From: Augochlora pura
Taxonomy: Eukaryota; Arthropoda; Insecta; Hymenoptera; Halictidae
DNA length: 64,000 nucleotides
Assembly: GCF_028453695.1 (NCBI RefSeq)
Contig: NC_135781.1
Location: 14,135,640-14,199,639, forward strand
Direction: 5' to 3'
The notes under the pieces: generated by a model
The model's input: the letters and a program-made list of their open reading frames with translations, nothing else
Database searches by the model: none
What the model was told of the DNA's origin: nothing
Part shown: positions 46,830 through 57,700 of the stretch, in pieces
Numbering within the stretch: the stretch's first letter is position 1
Layout of the letters: each line of letters starts with the position of its first letter
Made by a program: the position numbers and the translations under genes

Positions 46830-48267
46830 ATTAACGTGAAGCTTGTTGAACCGCGACGTCTCCTAAAGGAAAAAAACGCGATGATTCAGTAATCTCGATC
46901 GCTATCACGACAAGTACGCGGCACCTCTAATTTTCTTGGCGAGATTCAGTGAAAACAAATTATGAGTGCTATCGCGTTGATCTTGTGGAATTCCCGTGGT
47001 ATACGTGTCTAAAATTTATTATCAAAAACCTAAATTACGGTATGAGAGAAAATAGAAAATTCCTCCTTCATCCAGAATTCCAATGGTATTTAATGATCAT
47101 TAGTTATCCCTATTATTACAATTGGAAACGAAAACGATGACGAGAAAACTGTTAGAAAAAGAAATTTCAATGTCTCATTAACGTTGCGTGCCGTCTACAT
47201 TTAAACAAAGTGGACTTTAATTTCTGTAATCTTGGTTGGAGTTGTAACTTTCCGTGCAGTTTACGAAAGTACAGGCCGCGTCGTTTAACTACTGCGCCGA
47301 AAAAAGAGCAAAAAAGAAGGAAGATAGACCTGTCATAATTTGTCAGGAATTTTCGCCGGAGGTGGAAAAGAGGAAGGAAAAAATTACTTTTGAAAAAGAG
47401 CCACGTAATACGAGCTCGTATCGTCGCGGACGAATCCGACACGCAATGTTTTCATTGAGATCCTTCGACACACATAAAATTTACTATCTCCAATGAACCT
47501 GATAACTAGATTAACTGATAAAAAGATCGCGTGTGTGTGTCCCTCGAACGCCTCTGGGCCCAATACACGCAATAGAGAACCGCGCGGGTCACCTGCCTAA
47601 CAATTAGCTTAATGAAAGATAGCCTGTCCCACAGAAATTGCTCGATTACCATTGCTGATAGAATCCATTGCGGCACAATAATCCAACCCCTTTTAATTAA
47701 ACATTTCTATTTCGACATCTTTTTTATGTAATTCTCATCTAACGTAGTAAAGTCTCCCGTAAAATTGCAACGCCGTGAGTTTTTAATATATTATAATTTT
47801 GTAATTTAGAAATGAATAATCTCTGAAATTCGGTGACACTTGGATCCTCGATGAAAAACTAATATCCACGATACCGAGTTATCAAATCATTCAGCTATTT
47901 CTCCCGAAAGTATTCAGCAAAATTCACTTGACACTTTCCGGTCGCCAAATTTCAGTTTAAACGAGAAATTTTCCGTGCTTTTTGATTAATCGTTGCAAAG
48001 AAATCTATACAACCTATCGCTCCTGCAGTAGGTCAACCGATAATAGGATACCTTCTTAAGATACAATTAGAATTTCAAGTTGATTGCTCCCTTTAATCGC
48101 GTCAACTACTGGAGGGAAAGCATTCCAAGTTTGAAGTTCAGTTACTAAGATATTGAATCATGCTTAGCATCCAATCATTTTGAAAATATTATTACTTCGA
48201 GCTGGAGATTTTGCAGAGACATGCATAGAAAGTGACACTATAGGATACAAGGCTCCGCTACGGGGAC

Positions 48268-48469
48268 ATAACACTTACGCTATAGAAGACGAAAGACCGT
48301 GATACGGGCACGTGAGAAAAATTTAGTTTTCATTTAATTTATTCATCATATTGTAACTTAATACATCATTCGTTTGTTGATCATATACTGACAAAAAATC
48401 TTTCCGGATAATTTTTCGTCGTCTTATGGACCAGTAATACAAAACAGGTTTTTGACCGCTAAGGGTTAG
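48268..48469. mobile_element. Possible degenerate TTAA element
   Basis: The left ATAACACTTACGC and the right end, reverse-complemented CTAACCCTTAGCGG, are imperfect inverted repeats about 200 bp apart, and both TTAA motifs have lost one base. Inner segments AGACGAAAGACC (left) and CGTCGTCTTATGGACC (right) are partly complementary. The right end resembles the family H terminal repeat. Confidence 0.35.
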
Positions 48470-49111
48470 TTTTCTCTGAAATACTTGTGAAATACGAACC
48501 CTTACTGAAATTGCGATCGATATTACAGAAACAGAAAGGATGCGGCGCGATCGTGTAACAAGAACGTTGACACCGCATCAGGTCGCGTCGTCTGGCGAGT
48601 CAACATAAACAGGAGACGAGACGTAGACGCCGCCACAGAAATGACCGACCAGTTCTACAGTTCTGACATAAGAAAATCGTATATTTAGACGACGAGAAGT
48701 GCCGTCTAGTTCGTCGTTGCATCGGGATTCGTAAGATGTTCCGTTCAGCAGAAGTTAACTGACACGATGGACGAGGAAGCGCGTCTCACCCTCGAACATC
48801 GGCGAACGTTGCGATCGCGTCACCGATAATTATAGCCGACCTATAAAACTCAAAAAAAGAGACCGTGGAAGTCCAGCAAGGTCTCGATAGATGATCGGAC
48901 GTCACGTGCTAGAAATCTAAACGAAAACTTCGCGGATAAATCAAGATGTTGACAACACGAGCAATAAGACGTTACTTCCACAGACAGTTTCCTACTTCTC
49001 CGACTAGCACGCGCTCGTTCAAACACGCTTTGGAACCACTTAGAAAATTCAACAACCATCGCACAACTTGAACCGACAACGAATATCACACAACCAGAAT
49101 CATTAGAACTG

Positions 49112-49165
49112 GAGAAATCGCGAAACCAAAAGGGACACGAGAAATCGTGAAACCGAAGAGAACGC
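49112..49165. repeat. 27-bp direct duplication
   Basis: GAGAAATCGCGAAACC and GAGAAATCGTGAAACC begin 27 bp apart. The period keeps frame, so the overlapping minus-strand translation shows a repeated FRDFS/FHDFS motif. Confidence 0.8.
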
Positions 49166-49526
49166 GATAAATACCGAATTCGAAAACAACGCCATATCGT
49201 TCGAAACAAAACGCGCCGTATAATTTGATTATAAACTTTCAAATGTTATGTCAATCCTTATATCAAACAGTTTAATTTGATTTTATCGAACTGCTGTTAA
49301 GACTTTGCTGTCCGCACGTCTCGCAAAAATTTCTTCGCTTGGCGCCGGCAGCACCGATGCAGATTACTTCCCGTGTCGCCTTTACCGGGTAAGGTTATCG
49401 GAAAATTATAAATTGTCAAGTTTTACCAACGTCAGTTCTAATAAATTTTTAATCCTGCCCACCTAATTCATGAAATTTCGAAGATATACATATGTAAATA
49501 AATGTAAAATTCGTTTGTCTTATATA

Positions 49527-49595
49527 TTTGCGCGTTACACCACTGTGGTATCGCTGGCTGTTAAGCGATACTTTGCGCGTTACACCACTTTGGAG
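49527..49595. repeat. Direct repeat flanking a hairpin
   Basis: TTTGCGCGTTACACCACT occurs at 49527 and 49572, followed by GTGG and TTGG respectively. Between the copies lies a hairpin with 8-bp arms GTATCGCT and AGCGATAC (about 49548-49571). Confidence 0.85.
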
Positions 49596-50040
49596 ATGTC
49601 GGACGGCATAGTGTTAATATTCAATTCCATATCCTGTTAAAATCTTTGTTAATATATGTATATACCAGGAGAAGTTTATAGCGGAGACCTATTAGTATTT
49701 CAGACAGTATTTTATTGACAGTATTATAGACAGTATTTTATCGACTCCAGACTTCAATCTCAACGCCTTTACTTCTTTATAGATAGTTACATTGTATAAC
49801 AGGAGATTTAACTACGCTCACCCAACAAAGCTACTTATTTCTTCTTTTTATTTTTGCATAAGACTAAAACAAATAAATTTTATTTTCGATCAGCATAATT
49901 CTTATGTATAAACTTAATACGACCGCGAAGGTTTAAGGTAATTAATGTTTTGGTTATACATTCTGTTGAATATATTTGAAGCTATGTTGTATTCATTATT
50001 AATTAAATCGATTACCTTTCCTTTATTTTGAGAATAATAT

Positions 50041-50249
50041 ACAGGGTGTCCCGGACAGAGACAAACAGAGCAGTGAAATAGACGACAAACAAATTGTATT
50101 AAATCGTTTACAAGTTTAACGAACTTTGAAGTCGATTATCACGAAAACGGAGCTCCGGATGAAAAAATTTTATACCAAAATATTTTCTTCTTTTTTGATG
50201 TAGAATCACCCCCTGTCCGGTTGTACTACGAATTACGGAACACCCTGTA
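50041..50249. mobile_element. mariner-type MITE with ACAGGGTGT ends
   Basis: The ends ACAGGGTGTCCCGGAC and, reverse-complemented, ACAGGGTGTTCCG are terminal inverted repeats about 209 bp apart, flanked by TAT on the left and ATA on the right, consistent with a TA target duplication. The ACAGGGTGT terminus is widespread in arthropod short elements of the Tc1/mariner type. The interior is non-coding. Confidence 0.75.
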
Positions 50250-51692
50250 TAGTATGTAATACTTTAACGATATACAAATGTATTCCGTTTAGTTTAATTG
50301 TGATTCTTTATAATTCTGTCCTCCCGTTCATTATGTCGAGAAAAAGTACAGTAAATATTACGTTTAGGGGAGGAAAGCAGATATTCATTAATTATTTTAA
50401 TATTGGAATAAGTTTAAAATCGTTGTCCCTGATTATATGTATAAAATTGACTATGTATAAATTGTACAGATTGTTTAAAATACTTTTGCGTATTTACGCC
50501 AAGAATAAAATATCCACAAATTATTTTAATAATTTCCTAAAATTTATACTCGGACCTATTTTAATGAAGACTTAGACCAGAACTAACCAAACAATGCCTG
50601 CATTTATGTTTACTATCGGTTAATACTGTCGTCGGCTTAGATCGTTGTTAATCTTAAACGTCGCTGAAATCTGAAGTCAATGATCTATAATAAATGCGAC
50701 ATACTAATATTCAATATTTTAGAGAAAGTACGCGCGTACTTACGCAGTTGCGGAACCGTGATTACGAAGAAACCGTAGGGAATATAAAAATGGTACGTTT
50801 CAATGCAGTGAATCGTTTTATACAACGTTTCATGGACGGATGTGTGAGGTTCAATTACTTTTATGCGATTGAATCTATTGAAATTCAATCCACGGCGAAA
50901 ACTACGCCGTGCGATACTTTGCCGGGCGCATCCCGCGGATTTCGAAATTTCATCGTCGCCTGAATTTCATTAAAATTCTATTTCGCTCGTGCTCGATATA
51001 TTCGAGAGTAAAAAGAAAGAGAATAGCGGCGTAAAAGGAAATGAACGGCGTTCTCTCTAACCGTCAAAAGAAAACGTGTAACAACAGGCCCATGGAGTTA
51101 GAGAACGAGACGAAGTAACAAACCCAAGTTGATTGGAATCGATTGTTACTATTTTTGCGCGTGTCTCCTGACCGACACCAGGCATCCGCGTCAGTACTCT
51201 CGTCACCGCCGAGGAGTGTCGTCAATTGACACTCCCGTATCAATGGGAATCCGCGTAATGCCGCTCCAGGAATAAATTACTCGACTTCACTTAGCTGGCT
51301 AACGATGTTAATCACCCGTGGTGTAACCGGTCGCAATTAAACTTCGAAAAGCCGGCCGGGACCCGCTCATCTGGGATCACGTGTCCACTCGAACGCGATA
51401 CTTGTGTGTCAGGGCACTTCATCCGTCCGTACAGATCAACTCCGACGATTAAAACCCGCGCATTCACCACTAAAGCGTTTAAAGGACACCGGCAAGTCTC
51501 ATGATGCTGTCAATTCCCCTCGTTTCCTGCAAAACCATCGTCCCTACCAGGTTTCCATTAACTCTGGGACGATCTCCGCGGCCGTATAACTGCGTCCTCC
51601 ACCTTCTCGAAGCTAATTTAGACCATGATCATTGGACAGACTGAGGATTTTACGCGTTTCCTACAAGTGGATAAATTTAAACAGTTAATTAT

Positions 51693-51917
51693 TAACACAT
51701 TATATGCGTGACACGTGCTAGTACGTTCTCTGTACATGTTTACGTGAACCAGTGCTCCATGAAATAATGACTTTTGATGACAAGATATTAAAGCAACATT
51801 TCATGATGAAGAGTTAAATGGAACCGTATGAAAGTTCGTAGAATATTAATAATTGGAATGATTTTCTAAAACTATCCCGGTCGAATTCTCAGAAATTGTT
51901 CATGTATAACGTGTTAA
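51693..51917. mobile_element. TTAA MITE
   Basis: The 225-bp element runs from TTAACACATTATATGCGTGA (51693) to a right end that reverse-complemented reads TTAACACGTTATACATGAAC (TTAA 51914-51917). The terminal repeats agree over about 13 bp. Complementary CACGT and ACGTG segments near the left end can form a hairpin. The interior is non-coding and no second copy was seen. Confidence 0.7.
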
Positions 51918-54383
51918 CAGTAATACCGAATATAAATCTCTTATGAATATAATTGCTATGAATATTTTCTCCATGATTGCAGAAATATCATCCAAACGAT
52001 ATTGGAACGGTTTACTATACAAGCATGTCTCATACGTAAATACAAGGATCAATTTACAGCAGTTTACACATGACGTTATTTATTGCATAAGCCATTAAAC
52101 AATAAATCTAGCTGTTCTTCGATCATTTCGAAAAATCGTGCTCACAGTTTCGATTGTTAATAGTTACCATTGTTCCATTCGCCGGCTAAAAACTGTTTCC
52201 TTCCGGCGATCGATCGCGGTCGAAATCCTCTTTGAAAGAGGAGGCCAGCATTCGTAATTAAAAAAAAAAAGAGAACTGAAATTCGTTTTTCGAGGCCGGA
52301 GAACCCGACGGACATGGTCACGCGCAGCGAAATTGAAAACGTTGGGGTTGCCTATTCGCACTTGCGACCGGGGTGCTGCTCCGGGTTATTATTACGGCGT
52401 AGCAGCGCGTCGCGCTGCGTCGTTGTTGCGAAATTGAATCGGCCCATATATTACCGTCTATTACGAGGCCACCGCTAATAGCGATAGAGATATAAGTAGA
52501 GCGGCGACGGTGGCCGAGTGCGCGTACAAGAGCTGTTTGTAATCTAAGTGACGCGGTCGTCTCGTAAAGATTACCGCCCCGTTCCGATTGTTAGCGTCGG
52601 GATGGCACCAGGTGGAACGGAACAGGCTCCTCAGATCCAGCGTGTGTAAACTTTTATGGGACGGGCAGAAAGCTTGGAAGAATTCCCGACTGTCCGCGAA
52701 CGAGAATTACGGATCGCCGGGCGGTCGCTTTAAATTTCGTGATCGGACGGCTCGGATTCGGCATTGTTGCACTCGTAATCGTGGCCCTATGTCGGATCCG
52801 CTTCTCCCGCTTAGCGGTCGTTTCCACTTCGACAAAGCGAGTTGCGTAATGCGCGCGTAAGAGGAGAAGCCGGTGAGTCGGCGACGACGACGGGGTGGAA
52901 ACAACCCTTCTGAAATCGGAGAATCGTTTCTGCCCTGGACGCGCCACCCACCTCGTTCCGCGACACCTGCGCTTCGTGGGTTACTGCGGTTTTGCGCTAG
53001 CGATATCGAATCATCTGCGAAATAAATTGTATTCGGTAAAGCTTATTGGAAATGGGGTCGGAATTGTTGAAATTGCAACGACAGCACTGTAAGGTAAATG
53101 TATCAGTTACTGTGCCTATTTAAATGACGTCCGGAGCTCTCGAGAAATTAAACAGTTTTAATTTGCCGATATCGCAGTTCTGGAAACATTTAGATTATAC
53201 GTGGGATGTCTTGAATATTAATACGACTTTTTTCGTGATTGAAATATATAGAAAACTAAAAATATTTAATAAAGTATACAAAATCGTTGCTAAACCAGTT
53301 ATTGTGTCTCGGTACTGTGCCTTTTCTAGTCACTATCTGTCAACGTTTGCCTGTCAAATTCTGTACATTGAACTAGTTACCGTGTAACAATTTCTGTCAA
53401 CTCTTACACGTAGCCTCTTTAACCACTTAGCTGCGTCGATATATTGTGAAGATAAATTTTGTTACGTGTTTTATTAATCATACTCAGTGTAGTTCTTTTG
53501 ATAATTGTTCTAGAATTATTCTAAAACGTGAAAAATTGATGGATATGTTACCATAAGCATTTTGATATAAATCGTAAGAGAAGCATTTTTATTGTAAGAT
53601 ATAAAATTGCCATTTCCTTATGACGTGTATACGCGTCGTACACAGCTAACAGGTTAAATCAGATTTTTGTACGGTAAACACATCTTACTCAAAGATTTCG
53701 ATTAATCAAAAACTCTACAATTCGAAGATTTTAGTTCCTCCCTTGAGAATAGATTTATCTAGGTTCGACTAAATATTATTTAAAGAAAGAAAGGTTAGTA
53801 GACAATAGTAGAAGGTAGTAGAAAGTAAGGTTAGATATAACACGTGGGTTGATATGAGAGGGTTCAGTAATCAAGGCACGCATCAAGAAATACGTGTAAA
53901 CATAATCGATTTGCAGCGCGTAATACTAAAAACAGGGCGAATATTTGTTTTAGTTACCTAGTTACTTTAAATTATAAAATATATATATGAGAATTTGAAG
54001 AGCATAGTAATTGACACACTTACCCTATATGTTTAAGTGATTAGATATAAGGGGTTGTTTTTCCTAATACACGGTTCAAAAGGGCCTTCGTGGAGACTAT
54101 CATTAGTCCGAGGAAGTTCAATTCACAGTTTCTTTTATAGTTATTTGATTATTTACACACATAAACTACACGATTTATACATGTTTCTTTTTTGCATTAT
54201 AATATAGTTTTATAATATATTTTTGCATTATAATATATAAATTCAAAGAACACTTTATGATACAGAATCGTATTTACCACGTGACACATAAGAATTAATA
54301 AAATTTCTACAATCCACGAATAAAATTTCTTCCCGAGATATTCGCATAGTCGGCTGAAGTTTCTTTTTATTTCATCGAGTCTC
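51918..54383. other. No gene recognised
   Basis: The 52140-53000 part is GC-rich with domain-free frames up to 97 codons on both strands. The remainder is AT-rich. A duplicated TTTTTGCATTATAATATA lies at about 54189 and 54220. Short GTAGAA-type repeats lie at 53793-53835. Confidence 0.4.
53419..53657. mobile_element. TTAA MITE
   Basis: The 239-bp element has TTAA at 53419-53422 and 53654-53657. The ends TTAACCACTTAGCTGCGT and, reverse-complemented, TTAACCTGTTAGCTGTGT match well. A 16-bp near-palindrome GACGTGTATACGCGTC (53622-53637) sits just inside the right terminal repeat. Confidence 0.8.
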
Positions 54384-54730
54384 CACGCCGATGTATTTTT
54401 TAAAATTTTGTATATGTTATCAGTAAGGTTCAACTTTTCACTGACCGTTTCATTGTCATCATCATTGTCTTGAAAAATAAGACTTGATGAATCTATAAAC
54501 CAGTTTACAATCCTAGGAATTTAAACAAGTTTTGAAATGCAAATAAAGGAATCGGTTTTCACGCCGATGTGTTCTTTTAAGTTTTATACATGTTTCCAGT
54601 AAAGTTGAACTGTTCGCTGACCGTTTCATTGTCACCACCGTCCTCTTAGAAAATAAGACTGAATGAACCTACAAACCAGCTTTCAACGCTCGGAATTAAA
54701 AAATGTTTTGAAATGCAAATAAAAGATTTT
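54384..54730. repeat. Tandem duplication, 176-bp period
   Basis: Two copies start at 54384 and 54560, sharing CACGCCGATGT, GACCGTTTCATTGTCA, AAATAAGACT and TTTTGAAATGCAAATAAA with the same order and spacing. On the minus strand both copies translate in the same frame as DNETVSEKLNLT or DNETVSEQFNFT followed by KNTSA. The first copy is open through 54197-54433, while the second has stops. The sequence may be a duplicated exon-like fragment. I cannot identify the protein. Confidence 0.85.
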
Positions 54731-57700
54731 GAATTCATTTGCATTATAGCTATCATTTGGCACATAGTCGCCGCAGAAAGAATGCGGTCCTCAGAAAATC
54801 CGCGAAACATCTGTAGCCTACCGATTAGCAGGCCGGTCGGCGGCCGCCGCGAGAACATGGAAATCCCATTAGCACCGCAGAAGTATTTCGAAAATCGTTA
54901 GCAGATGCGCCGGTCATCAGTGATATTACACGGCGCGCCTTGAGCAATCCCTCCCCCAAACCACTTGTAATTTATTCGACCAGGTTGACGGCCGTGCTTC
55001 GCGCCGAGCCATGGGAACAGATGTAACGCTGACGAAATTATGTAAGACCGCTCCCAATTTCCGCGAGCTTTCCCGATGACCGAGTTCACGAACGCCGCGC
55101 TTTCTGTCTGTCGTGTTCTCGTCGAAGATGCCGCGCGATAATTCCGCAACTTACAGCCATTGTTGCGCGACGGACGCGGACGCGCACTTATTGACAACCG
55201 GGGCACGCTAGTTCCAACTGATAATCGGGAGCAGCCTCTGGCAGCTTTTCTTGCGCCGGTCTGTTCATTAATTCGCAGCATGGCACCGCATCGGACTCGG
55301 CCGTTATACCGTGCACAGGATGCGGATGCAGGAAGCAAAACAAAGCACCGCGACGTTAATTCTCGGGATCGGGAATACAGGATTTTCTCGTTTGCCGATT
55401 GACATCTCGTTTCGACTGTCTGCCGACTTCTAAATGAGACGGTCGGTCCATCGGTGTGCACGCGGGCAACCGTTCGACTGTTGTACAGCGGGATAAAACA
55501 AATTAACCCTATACATATTTGTTGAATATATATCGAAGACCTTAACATGTCAAGGCTGTGAACAATATGAACAATATTATTGAATCATGTACGCAACGAA
55601 TGTTACGTACACATGAACAAACGCTATTAAATTATGTAGAAAATAAACGATCTTTCGTTGTGTACGAAATCGTAACTAATTTCCTGCAAATAACGAACAT
55701 GAAGGAAGCCGTTGATTGGTTATTGTTTTGTCAACTCATGCCTTCATTTAACAATTTCAATAACCGAGCAAAGGTGTTTTTAAATTCCTCAAACGTTTTC
55801 CGCCTTTTTGCGTTTTACTCAGTTCGATCGTTATAATCAATATTATCTCTATAATCGATACAGCAGATACAAGCAGCTACTGCCAATATTTAACATTTCT
55901 ATCTAATTGTTGCAATTTAATCCGGGAATTACGCGATGGATAGACGATGTATAATTGACAAGCGTTTACGTTTGCCATCGATTCCATCGGCGTTTGCGAA
56001 GCGAATTTCCTGATGCTCCTGCGCTGCCTGTGTTTTCGTCTTCGCATTGCAAATTTCCAGGCTGCGTTCCGCGCGGGATTTATCGCGGCCGAAAGTAAAA
56101 TTAACCGACAAATTGACGTCAAAATTAGCCGGGGAATCCGTGTTGTTCCGTCGAAAACGTTGAACATTTTGCCCCGGCTGGCGCGGCGGCGGGCGGCAAA
56201 GCGTTCGCAGCTCATTTGACTTATTATCGCAGTAATTATTACAGCTTTATCGTTGGTATATTTCCCGTCGCAGCCATTCGCAACGGACGCTTCCGTGTGC
56301 GGTTTATTTTGCGAAGATTTTGCAGCCCATTCCGTTCCTCTAATTTCGCGGCACGAGCATCTTTGTTTACATTATGTCTCGGTTCGCCGACGAGGCGACC
56401 GACCGAACAACTTCCTCCGCCGGATATCGCGGCGGCGTCATCGTTCTTCACAATTTATTCCCGCGATGACATACGGCCCGCGAGAGCGCCCGTTATTTTC
56501 AAATACGCCTGTTTATTTTTGCCGGTGTCCGTCATAATTCCGCGACTTACCGGACCGCGGGAACGTTGCGAGTTACTCCCCCGTTATTGCAACAGTCCGA
56601 TATCGAAAAATAGATTTATTCATCGTCGGACATAATCCTCTCGACGCAACCTGACCCACGACAAAATTACACCTTACGCGTCATATTTCATACTAGTTCC
56701 AGATGGAGAACTTTATTTTTGGCCACGGGTATTTGGATCAAACCGTTTTAATCTCTTGGTAACGGATCCGTGCTTGCAGACAAATGTATTCTAATAATAA
56801 ATGTATGAGATTGATTTCTTCGCTTAAATTTGGACCGTGGAAGATAATGAAGATTGCCTGCTGTCGAGAATCGGTTACGCTGGACTGCGAACCTTTAAGA
56901 ACAAGCCCCACAGAATTCGAAATTAAGGACAACTTGCCTACATTATGAAAATTCTCTGTTGTAAACACAGAATAAAAGTATGTAAAGTAATATTATGTAT
57001 AAGGATCTGTATCTAAATACAAAATTGCATTGAGTAACAGAGAACGACAGATTGTGATCGTTTTGTTTATTGACAGTATGCATTTCATATAAGATGATTT
57101 CTTAGTCCTTAGATAAGCGATGACGCTGATGCGACTATAAACTAACAAAAAGGAAGTAAGAGAAGGAAGCAAATCTGTATCTACTTATTACAATTTAAAT
57201 AAAATAAAATTTAAATAAAATAAAATTGAAAATAAGCCCTATTAAAAAGCCGTTAATTAAAATAACGAACCAAGTTTTCGAGAGAGCGTTGTCAGGCATT
57301 GAACAGGTCCCGTGCCATAGCAAACTAATTTCTTTTGACTAATAGCGACGCGAGAAGGCCATTCGAACAATTGCTTCGTTTTAACAGCCGGCTCGCTGGA
57401 TTTCCGGAAAATTTATCGCTTCGCCAAGCTTGTTTACCTCCGTCCCGGGGATCCTGTCGAGCGATGAGAGAGCGACAGGCGAGGTACACGATCCCGAAGC
57501 GATCCGTTCCGAGCGGGTACATTTCTTCCAGTACTCGCAGTTTCCCGCAGCCGTCGCCGCTCCCAGCTCCACGGCGTAACCGAGCCGCGTTTACTTTGCT
57601 CGCTTCTTGACCCGCAATCCGTTTCTCGAGTTTCTTCGTTCCTTCCTACCATTCGTCGATCAGCGAGAACGTTAAGTGACTAAACGACTCCCCCGGAACA

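Larger units (their letters stand above)
43291..48267. other. No gene firmly recognised
   Basis: CpG-richer parts (43540-44700, 45700-46430) alternate with AT-rich parts. The stretch contains a weak open-frame candidate at 45351, a second decamer repeat at 46651 and a hairpin at 46797, each annotated separately. The 157-codon minus-strand frame at 43905-44378 shows no domain. Confidence 0.4.
48470..51692. other. No gene recognised; local repeats
   Basis: A GC-richer part at 48540-49240 holds a 130-codon minus-strand frame (48850-49242) of low complexity with no domain and a 27-bp duplication. AT-rich sequence follows, with a mariner-type MITE at 50041. A GC-richer part with no domain lies at 50880-51620. 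Confidence 0.4.

Noticed and set aside
49343..49375. TGGCGCC motif resembling a retroelement primer-binding site
   Set aside because: The match ends after seven bases, and no pair of long terminal repeats is seen.
54898..55548. 216-codon minus-strand open frame, the longest in the window
   Set aside because: It is rich in Arg and Ser, has no domain, and lies in a CpG-rich block where stop codons are rare. It overlaps another long frame on the opposite strand.
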